In this document: positions 7,911 to 16,244 of the stretch, piece after piece
Position numbering within the stretch: the first letter of the stretch is position 1
Layout: each line of letters opens with the position of its first letter
Source of the DNA: Ideonella sp.
GTDB taxonomy: Bacteria; Pseudomonadota; Gammaproteobacteria; Burkholderiales; Burkholderiaceae_C
Assembly (NCBI GenBank): GCA_016721465.1
Contig: JADKIA010000030.1
Coordinates: forward strand, 434,001 to 498,000
Direction of reading: 5' to 3'
Length of the DNA: 64,000 nucleotides
Notes under the pieces: model-generated
The model's input: the letters and a program-made list of their open reading frames with translations, nothing else
The model's database searches: none
What the model was told of the DNA's origin: nothing
Made by a program: the position numbers and the translations under genes

Positions 7911-8978
7911 ATGAAACCTCCACCATCCACCTCGAATCCTCCCACTGGTTCCTCAGACGCAATGTCGCCGACGCAGGCTGCCCGCGTCAAGGCCGACGCC
8001 AGTCTTGTGATCCCTCGGCCCCAGCCTAAGCTCCTGGACAGCCTGCGGCACGCCATTCGACTGCGCCACTACTCGATAAGGACCGAGGACGCCTACGTCG
8101 ACTGGACACGTCGATTCATCCTGTTTCACGGCAAGCGGCACCCACGCGATCTTGGCCCTGAGGACATCACCGCCTTCCTGACCCATCTGGCGGTCCAGCG
8201 CCAAGTCGCACCCTCCACCCAGAACCAAGCAAAGTCGGCCTTGCTGTTCCTGTATCGCGAAGTGCTTCAGTTGCACCTGCCCTGGCTGGACGAAGTGACC
8301 GCCGCCAAGTCGCAGCGACGCCTTCCGGTGGTGCTCACCCCCTCGGAGGTGCGCGTGCTCCTGAACGAACTGAGCGGGACGATGGGCTTGCTGGCGTCGC
8401 TGCTGTACGGGACCGGCATGCGGGTGCTGGAGGGCCTGCGTTTGCGCGTGAAGGACCTCAGCTTTGAGCGCCGCGAGATCCTGGTGCGTGACGGCAAGGG
8501 AGGCAAGGACCGCGTCACCGTGCTTCCCGAAAACCTGATCCTGCCCCTGCAGCAGCAACTGGCCCACGCCATGGCCCTGCACGACAAGGATCTCAAGGCC
8601 GGTTTCGGCGAGGTGTGGTTGCCCAACGCGCTGGCAGTGAAGTACCCCAGTGCGCCGCGATTGTGGGGATGGCAGTGGGTGTTCCCGAGCGCGGTCCGCT
8701 CGGCCGACCCCTGCGCAGGCGTCATCCGCCGGCACCACCTCAACGAGGCGACCCTACAGAAGGCGATGTCCGTGGCCGGGCGGCGCGCCGCCATCGACAA
8801 GCAGTGTTCGCCGCACATCCTGCGCCACGCCTTCGCCACCCACATGCTGCAAGCTGGATACGACATTCGCACCGTGCAAGAACTGCTTGGGCACAGGGAC
8901 GTGACGACGACGATGATCTACACGCACGTCATGAACCGAGGTGGGCGCGGCGTGCGTAGCCCTTTTGACCAGATCTAG
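7911..8978 (+). CDS. intI: Integron integrase IntI
   Basis: A tyrosine recombinase that inserts and shuffles gene cassettes by attI x attC exchange. From the ATG at 7911 it has 355 residues, with catalytic residues R171 (GTGMRVLEGL), H302 and R305 (PHILRHAFATH), H328 (GHRD) and the nucleophile Y337 (TTMIYTHV). The extra segment that defines integron integrases is present at about 222-262, including WLPNALAVKYP and WGWQWVFPS. It lies next to the attI core and points away from the cassette array, the usual layout. A TTG nine bases upstream is in frame but less likely as start. All active-site residues are intact, so the array may still be mobile. No LexA box was recognised in front of it. Confidence 0.96.
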   Translation: MKPPPSTSNPPTGSSDAMSPTQAARVKADASLVIPRPQPKLLDSLRHAIRLRHYSIRTEDAYVDWTRRFILFHGKRHPRDLGPEDITAFLTHLAVQRQVAPSTQNQAKSALLFLYREVLQLHLPWLDEVTAAKSQRRLPVVLTPSEVRVLLNELSGTMGLLASLLYGTGMRVLEGLRLRVKDLSFERREILVRDGKGGKDRVTVLPENLILPLQQQLAHAMALHDKDLKAGFGEVWLPNALAVKYPSAPRLWGWQWVFPSAVRSADPCAGVIRRHHLNEATLQKAMSVAGRRAAIDKQCSPHILRHAFATHMLQAGYDIRTVQELLGHRDVTTTMIYTHVMNRGGRGVRSPFDQI

Positions 8979-9183
8979 CGCTGCCTGAAGCCACCGTACC
9001 GCGCCTGACTGCCGGCATAGCTGACGCCGGTGGATGTCTGCAGATCATGGCCGTGTCAGCGTAAGGCCGGCGGCTGGCTACGTGCGACCGGACCGCCTCC
9101 TATGCCGTCGCCCGGCTTTGCCGATCCGGCAGTGGGCATCAACCGACCGCATTTGCGCATCGGCATCGTGGGCCGAACCCCGG

Positions 9184-10275
9184 TCAATCGTCGTCGCCCT
9201 CGTTTTCGAGGTCAGGGAATTTCGACTTGTCGACCTTCCCGCCGGCGTTGGCCTTGGCCTTCGCTGCTGACAGCTGGTACTCATGTTCAGACATTTTGGA
9301 CTTGCCGTGTTTCCACTCAAACGCCGACTGCGAGAATAGGCCGGTGTTCTGGAACGCCGCGACCACTTGCTTGGCGTATTCGGCGGCGTCCCACCACTCC
9401 GCAGCAGCCCCAGACAACTGCTTGCGTAGCGTTTCGCGCTCAGCCTTGGACACGTGCTTGAGTGCCACTTGAAGTCCTGACACCTTGGCCAGCTCCAGCG
9501 CGAGCTTTCCGACCGTGCTCGTCACCACGGCTTCGGCGTTGCGGTACTCGTAGATGTGGGTACCCTTGAAGGGGTCGCGAATGTCTGCCAGGCGGTGCAG
9601 CGGCACGGGGCGGCGCGAGAATTTGCAGTGAGCTTCGACACGCAGACGTGGCCGAAGCTTGGCTGCTTTATCAGACACTGCCTTCAAGGTAACGCCTGGC
9701 TTCGATTTGGCAAACTCTGCAAGCAGTTCGTCCCTCTTGTCGTACGCCGCAATTTGATGGTCGGTCTTGCGCGTGCCGAAGTACAGGGTCTGCAGCCGGA
9801 CGCCAGAGTCGAACGACTTGCCCCAGGCTCCGCACGCGTTCTTCTCGCGGCACTCTATGGCGACATCAGAGAGGCTGACTCGGTGGTCAACGGTGAGGTC
9901 CACGACATTCACGGAGGCGCCGTCGAGCAAGAGCCGGTGGTCAGTACCAAGAATCTCCTTAAGTGTGTTGGTGAAGAGATCCTTGTCGGCGCCGAAGTAG
10001 CGGGCGGGGTTGAACTCCAGCTTCATGTGCCAGACGGTCTGGTCGGGGCTGCGAGGGTTGATCTCGACAAACAGCCCGTCCTTCTCCTTGATCGGTACGC
10101 GAAACCGGTTGACGAACCCTTTCTTGGCGCCTGCAAGTCGCGTGGCTCTGCCGTTCGAGCAGAAGTCTTCCAGTACGCCGGTGATGGCACGCCTTTGCCT
10201 CTCGGTGACGTCGAGGCGGTGAAAGGATAGACCCAGCTTGTCAATGAAGACGGTATTGAGAGGCGGTAGTTTCAT
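9184..10275 (-). CDS. Replication-initiator-like protein
   Basis: A 363-residue protein with the general pattern of small phage or plasmid replication initiators: an N-terminal start LNTVFIDKLGLSFHR, a central YDKRDEL tyrosine segment after FGTRKTDHQIAAYDKRDEL, and then LRVEAHCKF. The C-terminus is charged and ends in an acidic tail (ENEGDDD). These features suggest a rolling-circle type initiator, but I cannot identify the exact family. It is followed on its own 5' side by about 630 bp of non-coding, repeat-containing DNA (10276-10906) that could hold the origin it acts on. Such a gene in an integrated element suggests that the excised form replicates. Confidence 0.55.
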   Translation of the reverse strand: MKLPPLNTVFIDKLGLSFHRLDVTERQRRAITGVLEDFCSNGRATRLAGAKKGFVNRFRVPIKEKDGLFVEINPRSPDQTVWHMKLEFNPARYFGADKDLFTNTLKEILGTDHRLLLDGASVNVVDLTVDHRVSLSDVAIECREKNACGAWGKSFDSGVRLQTLYFGTRKTDHQIAAYDKRDELLAEFAKSKPGVTLKAVSDKAAKLRPRLRVEAHCKFSRRPVPLHRLADIRDPFKGTHIYEYRNAEAVVTSTVGKLALELAKVSGLQVALKHVSKAERETLRKQLSGAAAEWWDAAEYAKQVVAAFQNTGLFSQSAFEWKHGKSKMSEHEYQLSAAKAKANAGGKVDKSKFPDLENEGDDD

Positions 10276-10906
10276 GATGAACTCCAGTTAGATTGGTCAA
10301 AGGTCTGATGGTTGAAGATTCACAGAAGAGAAGGAAATGGATTGACAGTAAGCGAAGGAGAGGGAGATGGAGCTATCGATCTGGAAAATGGCTGCACATG
10401 ATTAATGGTCCGATGTTGGATATGCGATGTTATTTACCGTATCCGATAAAAACTCACTGAACCGCTTCACCGGTTGATGTTCACAGCAAGGTACTGCTAG
10501 TGCGGCATGTCGGATTGCTGGTTCGGTGACAGAAGCTGAATGAGCTCTGTGCACTTGCAGCAGCAAACTGACATTGACAATCACCCTGGCGTTGTTGATG
10601 CCGGAAGCACCGTACTCAAGGTCCTCGGTACTACAGCTACGCGTGGACGTAGTACCTGATGCAGAAGTTATCCATGTGGTGGATGTACCTAGTGATTGAT
10701 CTCTCCATCTCCCATCTCCTTGTCGTTCTATCTCCATCTCCGTGTGGATGAGCTATGTACGTATGTATGGTATGTACGTATGTATGGTTATAGTCGCGCG
10801 CGCATGGCCCGATGAGGATATGGTGAGGCCTATGTTTTTCTATTGAAAAACCAATGAATTGGCATTGAAGACCCACTTGCGCGCGACCTCACGGATCGAA
10901 AATACA
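10276..10906. other. Non-coding, AT-rich block in front of the replication-like gene
   Basis: No frame here looks coding. The block is much more AT-rich than its surroundings and contains purine-rich GAGATGGAG-type stretches near 10360 and their complements (ATCTCCATCTCC) near 10700-10740, which could pair. It also contains a tandem 17-bp repeat (separate entry). It may be a replication origin or control region for the divergent genes on either side. This is inferred from position and repeats only. Confidence 0.4.
10754..10787. repeat. Perfect tandem 17-bp direct repeat
   Basis: The unit TATGTACGTATGTATGG occurs twice back to back (10754-10770 and 10771-10787). It could be a pair of protein-binding iterons for the neighbouring initiator-like protein. 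Confidence 0.85.
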
Positions 10907-11107
10907 ATGACTTTTTCTTCTGAGCCAGCCACTTCGCATCGTCAATCTCACTTCACAGTTATTCTGCTGAAACGCGTGAAATACGACGATTTGCATGTTG
11001 AATTGGCGGTGCAGGGCATTTCAGGTTCGGCACTTACCATCGTGGCGAAGGGCCGCACATTCCGACAGAAATTGCCTGAATACGGCTCCCCTGAACGCCG
11101 TCGTTGA
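10907..11107 (+). CDS. Small hypothetical protein
   Basis: A 66-residue frame starting at an ATG at 10907 (MTFSSEPATSHRQ). It has a strand-rich core (FTVILLKRVKYDDLHVELAV) and a basic C-terminus (ERRR). No family is recognised. It is the only plausible gene on the plus strand here and points away from the replication-like gene, with the repeat block between them. A small basic protein in such a place could be a regulator or accessory DNA-binding protein, but nothing in the sequence proves it. It could also be a chance frame. Confidence 0.4.
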   Translation: MTFSSEPATSHRQSHFTVILLKRVKYDDLHVELAVQGISGSALTIVAKGRTFRQKLPEYGSPERRR

Positions 11108-11220
11108 TGGTCCGGAGGTGCTGTGTAGACACCTCCGGACCGGGGCGTTGCGGGAATTTCGACTTCAGGGCCGCGGGCGAAATCGACGCAACTTTTGCAA
11201 CGACGGTGAGGGGGCAGGCG

Positions 11221-12234
11221 CTATTCGTCCCTCAACTGCGGCCCGCGCTTGATCTTGAAACCAAGGCGGTCAAGGCGCCGTTTGATCGTGCTCTTGTCGA
11301 ACCCGAGGGAGTCGCCGATCTGCGCGAGCGATCGACCTTCTTCGGCTTGACGTGCAATCTCGCGCGAGACGGCGTCGGCGGAAACACATGGTCCGACGAA
11401 AGACTCGACGGTGCGGTCGAGCCTTGGGCGAACGTTTTCGATCACCGGCTCGACACCAATCGCAGCAAGCAGGGTGCCGTCCGCTGGCCGAACCATGTGC
11501 GCGTAGCTGTAGCCGACATCCGGGCTGCATGGGCACACGATCAACGCCGACGAGCAACACTGCAGCCAGGATTCGAAGGGTTGGTTCTTTGCCAACTGCA
11601 CAAGATGAACCACCGCACGTGCTTTGCGGAACAGGGCTTCGTGCAATCGTGGCAAGTCGAGGCTGCTGTGCAGGGCCTTTGCCGGCGCTGCCCTGTGGCA
11701 CACCACGGCGACATCAACTTCATCGCGCATGCTTGCGAGAAGAAGCGCGCGCCCATCTGGAGACGCGAAATCAGAGGGTGCTTGAGTCGCTGATGCCTCA
11801 GAAAGGATCTTGACTCTGTTCGCCTCCAGCGCAGATGGAAACTGTGCCCGTAGCAGGCTTGCCGTTGCGCTGTCCAGATTCAAGAATCCAACGGTTCGTG
11901 GTGCCGGGGCACGATAGCCGTAGAAGTCTTTCTGCTCAAAGAGCGCGCTGACAATCGACCTTGCAATGATGGCCACATTGGCTCCTGGTTCGATGTGGAT
12001 TGCTGTGGCTTGTCCATCGGCGAGCAATCCCAGCAGGAAGTCCTTCTCCTCGCTGCCGGCAGGTCCAGGACGCTCTGATTCGGCGCTGGGTGCTGGTTTG
12101 GTAGCCATGGGTGCCACCGGGTCGATCTCACTTGCTTTGGTCGATGGCGACGGCTCGGTGGGACTCGTCAACATGGCGGGAGGGATGTTCATCTGTTGGT
12201 TTTCCGATTTGTGCTTCAATGCGTTGGTGTTCAT
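11221..12234 (-). CDS. Unknown protein with C-terminal helix-turn-helix
   Basis: A 337-residue protein with a proline- and serine-rich N-terminal 60 residues, a central alpha/beta region (for example TAIHIEPGANVAIIARSIV, then VDVAVVCHRAAPAKAL), and a C-terminal helix-turn-helix around LAQIGDSLGFDKSTIKRRLD. The basic tail FKIKRGPQL fits DNA binding. No Walker A motif is visible. It lies between the replication-like gene and the AlpA-like gene on the same strand and may be a partition, replication or transcription regulator of the integrated element. Family not recognised. Confidence 0.6.
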   Translation of the reverse strand: MNTNALKHKSENQQMNIPPAMLTSPTEPSPSTKASEIDPVAPMATKPAPSAESERPGPAGSEEKDFLLGLLADGQATAIHIEPGANVAIIARSIVSALFEQKDFYGYRAPAPRTVGFLNLDSATASLLRAQFPSALEANRVKILSEASATQAPSDFASPDGRALLLASMRDEVDVAVVCHRAAPAKALHSSLDLPRLHEALFRKARAVVHLVQLAKNQPFESWLQCCSSALIVCPCSPDVGYSYAHMVRPADGTLLAAIGVEPVIENVRPRLDRTVESFVGPCVSADAVSREIARQAEEGRSLAQIGDSLGFDKSTIKRRLDRLGFKIKRGPQLRDE

Positions 12235-12614
12235 GATTCGTTCCTAGTGAGTGAAGTGACGAAGTTGAAGTTGGTTCTCTGCGAACCCTTTAGAGGGTTC
12301 AGCCAGTCCGCGGGCTAGCCGGGGGAGTAGTAGGGATGACTTGTCCCCTCGCGCCGATCGCGCGATGTGTTTACTCACCTGAATTGGACGCGCTGCTGTC
12401 GGGCTAGCCTTTGCGACCCCTGGATCCGCATGCGCGATGGGCGGACGGCGGGCCGGTCGATTCGGCGAGCTCATGTCGTATCGACCGACGCATGTCGCTG
12501 ACCACCGTGCCACGATCCTGACCGACCAGTAGGGTCCGCAGGAATCTCCTGCGACTCAGGACTATGAGATGACCCTTACGTCCACAATGCGGTGGCTTGT
12601 ACGGCCGGTTGCTG
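12235..12614. other. Gene-free gap of about 380 bp
   Basis: Only weak frames with no motif or ribosome-binding site occur between the two minus-strand genes. I see no RNA gene or clear repeat. It may contain the promoter of the gene at 11221-12234. Confidence 0.4.
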
Positions 12615-13439
12615 TCAACGCGAGCGCCCAGCATCGACAGGTGCTTGCTGATGGGGCTGGTCTGCGTCGGGCGATGCAGCAGCTGCCCGCCTGGCCAGAA
12701 GGTCTGGCGGAAGAAGCGATGGCAAGGGAAGTTCGCTGGTGCGCGTCGCGCGCCATGCGATCAAGTCACCGCGTCGATAGCGGACGGAACGCTTCCCAAC
12801 TTGAACAGCCTCTGGGAAGCCGGGCTGCTTTCGCAGCTCATAGAAGCTTGACCGGCAAACTCCAAGGAGTTCGGACGCCTGCTTCGCATCGAGTCCGCGG
12901 TCCGGATCACATTGATGATCCGTTGCCACTGCAACACGTTCTCGTTCGCGAGCCGGCCAACGGTGGGCAAGCCGATGCAGCAGCTCCAGCACTGCTTCCA
13001 GCTTCGCATGAAGAGCGCGCAACTCGTCGTGCGAGTGGTCGCCTGATCCGCCGGCGGAATGGGCGACCCGGACCGATTCAGCTTCTCCAGCAGCGTCCGG
13101 CCCCGCTCCCACTTCGCCGCTTGCTCGTGCTTCGCAGGCGTCAGCCCGAACGGTATGGTGGGCGCGCGCGGTCTCGGCGTTCGAGGCTCTTGGCTTGGTT
13201 GCCGTCGAACCCGTGAGGTCGGACGTTGACATCGGCGGCGACACTGGAGCCGTCGTCTTTGCGGGCGCCACCGGCACCGGACGTGCAAGCGAAGGCGAAT
13301 GACTTTTGCGATTGGCAGCAATGGCGGCGGCAACGGATGCCAGCGTCATGGCCTTTGGCCGTCCGTCACGAACTGCAGGAGTCGGCTTCGGTTGTGAGGC
13401 AGTGATGGGCTTGCGAAGCCGTAGGAGTTTGAGAGGCAT
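12615..13439 (-). CDS. AlpA-like regulator with long disordered N-terminus
   Basis: The C-terminal part has LDAKQASELLGVCRSSFYEL followed by VQVGKRSVRYRRGDLIAW. This is the winged helix-turn-helix of AlpA/excisionase-type proteins, which control integrases or act as directionality factors. Unlike usual AlpA proteins of about 70 residues, this one has roughly 180 residues of alanine-, proline- and serine-rich sequence in front, probably unstructured. The start at 13439 (MPLKLLRL) is preferred; an in-frame ATG lies at 13463. Its position a few genes from a phage-type integrase fits a role in controlling excision of the element. Confidence 0.7.
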   Translation of the reverse strand: MPLKLLRLRKPITASQPKPTPAVRDGRPKAMTLASVAAAIAANRKSHSPSLARPVPVAPAKTTAPVSPPMSTSDLTGSTATKPRASNAETARAHHTVRADACEARASGEVGAGPDAAGEAESVRVAHSAGGSGDHSHDELRALHAKLEAVLELLHRLAHRWPARERERVAVATDHQCDPDRGLDAKQASELLGVCRSSFYELRKQPGFPEAVQVGKRSVRYRRGDLIAWRATRTSELPLPSLLPPDLLARRAAAASPDADQPHQQAPVDAGRSR

Positions 13440-13577
13440 GTCTACAACCTTTCGGTCGATCACATGACGCAGCCACGAGGAATTCAGCGCATTGCGTCCA
13501 TGCCTTCACTCTTTACCGACTCACATTATTTTCAATAACAATGTGGACAAAAAGCAGACAAACAGGACAATGACGAC

Positions 13578-14441
13578 ATGTTGGAACTCAATCTCTCCAG
13601 GCCACTAACCACCGATCAGGCATTGATTCACATTGCCACAGGCACTTGCGGCTTTGTCCGCGCGATGAACGGGCAGTCGCAGCTGCGCAGGGCGCGCGAA
13701 TGGCTGGAGTCCGGGGATCCGGGTTTGATTCCGTCGCCTCGCAGCGTTGATAGAGAGAGACTCAGGCTGCTGCGAGAGGCGATGCGCAGCCACCTGTCCG
13801 ACCTGGACGGCTTGGAGTTTTCAGGCGTCGTTTGGATTTGGTTCGCGATGCAGTGCGCGCCCGACACAATCGCACCAGAGTGCAAGAGCAACTGGCAGGC
13901 ATATCTGGCGAAGATGTCGCTGCGAGACAGCCCTGCGAGCATCGAATGCTCCGCCGCGCTTAGCAAGAAATGGGGGGTGAGCGGAGCGATCAAATTGAAG
14001 GCACTCGTAAGGAGGCCGTTCGAAAAGGACGCGGCATTTGGGGGCCTGGGGCGGGTGACGCCAAAGCCGGTGATGAAGTCGACCGGCCAAGGTTGGCGGT
14101 GCTCCGGCCTTGAAGACCTGCTCCGGCCTGCGCTTAATCGCGTAGCGAAGGCTCAGCCAGGACTTCTGGCGCGCGATGGCAGCAACAAGGAGTTCCGCAG
14201 TGACCGCTTGGATCGGTTCGACCTATACGCCGTCCTACACCGATTCAACCCAAAGCTCGATCTATCGTCGTACGCTGGATCGTCGATTCTCAAAGCCCTG
14301 ACCGGCATGGTGGCCTTCCGCAGAGGGCGGCGCCGTAGCAACCATCCGCATACTGCGCCTAACGACGATCGCTTGGAAGCCTACGCGTCTGAGGTGCTGG
14401 TTGACCGTGATTGGCTACGCTATTTCGGGCTGCGATCGTGA
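13578..14441 (+). CDS. Hypothetical protein of the integrated element
   Basis: A 287-residue soluble protein with no recognised domain. Visible features are an N-terminal helical region (QLRRAREWLESGDPGLIP, then RLRLLREAMRSHLSDLDGLE), a tryptophan-rich centre (GVVWIWFAMQ) and an arginine-rich stretch (FRRGRRRSN) near the C-terminus. It is transcribed divergently from the AlpA-like gene with a 138-bp gap that probably holds promoters for both. Its 3' end overlaps the convergent integrase gene by 27 bp. It is probably element-specific cargo or a regulator. Confidence 0.6.
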   Translation: MLELNLSRPLTTDQALIHIATGTCGFVRAMNGQSQLRRAREWLESGDPGLIPSPRSVDRERLRLLREAMRSHLSDLDGLEFSGVVWIWFAMQCAPDTIAPECKSNWQAYLAKMSLRDSPASIECSAALSKKWGVSGAIKLKALVRRPFEKDAAFGGLGRVTPKPVMKSTGQGWRCSGLEDLLRPALNRVAKAQPGLLARDGSNKEFRSDRLDRFDLYAVLHRFNPKLDLSSYAGSSILKALTGMVAFRRGRRRSNHPHTAPNDDRLEAYASEVLVDRDWLRYFGLRS

Positions 14442-15752
14442 TGATCTCTTCGCTGGGGTGCCCGCTTCGAGCAGCCGGTGCAGCGTTGTCAACGCCTGGC
14501 GCTTCTCTCGCGCGTAGTCGTACGCATCGTAGTGTCGCGCCTGCACTCCCGACAACCCGTGTGACTGCAATTGGCCCCGTACTTCTTTGCTTATCCCGGC
14601 GGCTGCCAACGCGGTCTCGACGCCAGATCGAACGCGCTTGAGCTGGAAGTCCGGAATGTCGGTCACTGCGGCCTTCGCCCAGTTCGACATGGTCATGGCA
14701 CTGATGTGCGTTTCACCGCTGTCCGTTGACATCAAGTAGTCGCCGGTGTTCCGCATCGACTTCAGCGCGGCCACGGCCAGTGGCAGCAACTGCACGGTGT
14801 GGCGCCGCGGACCTTGGCCAGGCCGGCCCTTGGCGTCGTAGATTGCGATTTCGTGATCACGGGCGTCTGCGTTTCTGAGCTTCACCAGCTGCTCAATGCG
14901 TTGGCCACCGGTCAATAGGTGAAGTCGAAGTGCTGCACCAGCGATGCCGGGCTTGTCTTTGATGGCCGTCCAATACTTGCGCAGGTCAGCCAGCACCAAC
15001 GGGTTCTTGTCCGCCTTGTCGTGTGCCGCTGCGCGCTTTGTCAGCGCCGCTGGATTGGTGGCAATGCCGAAGACCTTGAACGAGGCTGGAATCGATGGCA
15101 GCGAATGGACGTCAAGCGCGCACTGATATGCGGCACGGACGTAGGCGCGCAGCTTGTTGGCAGTACGACCGTTGCCGCGCTCGATGAGCCGACGCAGCAT
15201 ATCCGTGATTTGAGTCGGCGTTACGCCACCTGCCGCGCCATTGGCAATCGCGGGATACGCCTCTACGACGTGAAGCCGGAAGATGGATTTCGCGTCGGAC
15301 GCTGACCGACGCCCTTCGGCTTCCAGATGAGCCACGTACGCGTCTAGCAGCAAAGACAGCGTTTGACGGCCTGCATGAGCCTTGTGTGCTTTGGCAACAT
15401 CCGCCTCTCGGCGTTTGGCTGCAGCATGCTCCCTGTAGCCACCGTCTAACGAGTGCTCACGCTGGATGGTTGCTTTGACTCGGCAAGCTTCGACGGCGGC
15501 GGCAATGGAGTAGCCCTTCGCTGTGGGGCCGAGCGACCTTGGCGCGGCCCCGATGTCGTACGTGCCAATGGCGACCCTGTCTGTGGTCCCCTCATGTGTG
15601 AAGCGCCAATAGAACTGCACACCGCCCGTGGAGAGCCGGCGAGCTTGAAGCGTGCCACCCTGGTCGATCTTCTTGAGCGTCGCGAACTTGCCGACTTCGA
15701 GCGACTTGATGACTTCTGCTGGGGTACGTTCCGTTGTCTTGGCCGTGGCCAT
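14415..15752 (-). CDS. Phage-type tyrosine integrase
   Basis: A 445-residue integrase with an N-terminal arm-binding region, a SAM-like core-binding domain (about residues 125-215) and a catalytic domain. Catalytic elements are the arginine in LLTGGQRIEQLVKL, the second arginine in QLKRVRSGVETAL (where the usual histidine of HxxR seems replaced), the histidine in LQSHGL, and the tyrosine in RHYDAYDYAREK. It probably drives integration into the 3' end of tRNA-Lys, since a 49-bp copy of that end lies 168 bp beyond its start codon. The replaced histidine is seen in some functional integrases, so activity cannot be ruled out. Confidence 0.9.
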   Translation of the reverse strand: MATAKTTERTPAEVIKSLEVGKFATLKKIDQGGTLQARRLSTGGVQFYWRFTHEGTTDRVAIGTYDIGAAPRSLGPTAKGYSIAAAVEACRVKATIQREHSLDGGYREHAAAKRREADVAKAHKAHAGRQTLSLLLDAYVAHLEAEGRRSASDAKSIFRLHVVEAYPAIANGAAGGVTPTQITDMLRRLIERGNGRTANKLRAYVRAAYQCALDVHSLPSIPASFKVFGIATNPAALTKRAAAHDKADKNPLVLADLRKYWTAIKDKPGIAGAALRLHLLTGGQRIEQLVKLRNADARDHEIAIYDAKGRPGQGPRRHTVQLLPLAVAALKSMRNTGDYLMSTDSGETHISAMTMSNWAKAAVTDIPDFQLKRVRSGVETALAAAGISKEVRGQLQSHGLSGVQARHYDAYDYAREKRQALTTLHRLLEAGTPAKRSSRSQPEIA

Positions 15753-15783
15753 GATCCGCTCCGATAGAGTTGTCCGTAAACCG

Positions 15784-15805
15784 CTGGTGCCAGTCTGGTG
15801 CCAGT
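15784..15805. repeat. Tandem 11-bp repeat between integrase and attachment site
   Basis: CTGGTGCCAGT occurs twice in a row (15784-15794, 15795-15805). The position between int and the att scar suggests integrase arm-type or excisionase binding sites. Function is inferred only. Confidence 0.7.
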
Positions 15806-15919
15806 TTTCAGTCGGATGAACTTTACGCCAAACGGACGCTGTCGGACATAAACGCGTTATAAATCAGTTACTTGCGGAAATTCTCTGATCCACGGAAATC
15901 TAGCCAAGTCTACGATTTT

Positions 15920-15968
15920 CGGACTCTTAATCCGTTGGTCGAGTGTTCGAGTCACTCAGGGCCCACCA
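15920..15968 (+). other. tRNA-Lys(CTT) 3' fragment, attachment scar of a genomic island
   Basis: The 49 bases from the anticodon stem to CCA match the 3' part of a lysine tRNA gene: the anticodon arm CGGA-CTCTTAA-TCCG with CTT at 15926-15928, the T arm GAGTG-TTCGAGT-CACTC and the 3' end GGGCCCACCA. The 5' half is absent: the bases before it cannot form an acceptor or D arm. Integrases that use tRNA genes leave exactly such a 3' copy at one end of the inserted element. The intact tRNA and the other island end are not in the window. Confidence 0.85.
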
Positions 15969-16244
15969 ACATAATCAACGGCTTAGGCAGCGATGCTTAG
16001 GCCGTTGGTCTTTGTGGCGCAGCCATTTCGTAGCCGCTGAACACGTCAAGTCGGTTGGCCGACCGCAGCAGTGGCTCTGCGGCCACGGGATCGCGGCGTT
16101 CAGACATCAGGTCATGTGCCCCGCCGTCGGGCCGTCACGGCGCGCAGGCCGCCCTCGAGCACCACGGGCCCTGCCCTGGCGGGCGTGGTTTTCCGCAATA
16201 CTGCGGCATCCACAATCGGCCTGCGGCCGCGAAAGGGCACTGCG

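Noticed and set aside
10754..10787. CRISPR array
   Set aside because: Only two units with no spacer between them.
11104..11793. Plus-strand frame of 229 codons
   Set aside because: It is the antisense shadow of the gene at 11221-12234, with an arginine-rich composition and no motif.
12569..13216. Plus-strand frame of 215 codons
   Set aside because: Antisense shadow of the AlpA-like gene, with low-complexity arginine/alanine sequence.
15920..15968. Functional tRNA-Lys gene
   Set aside because: The 5' acceptor strand and D arm are absent, so it cannot be a working tRNA.
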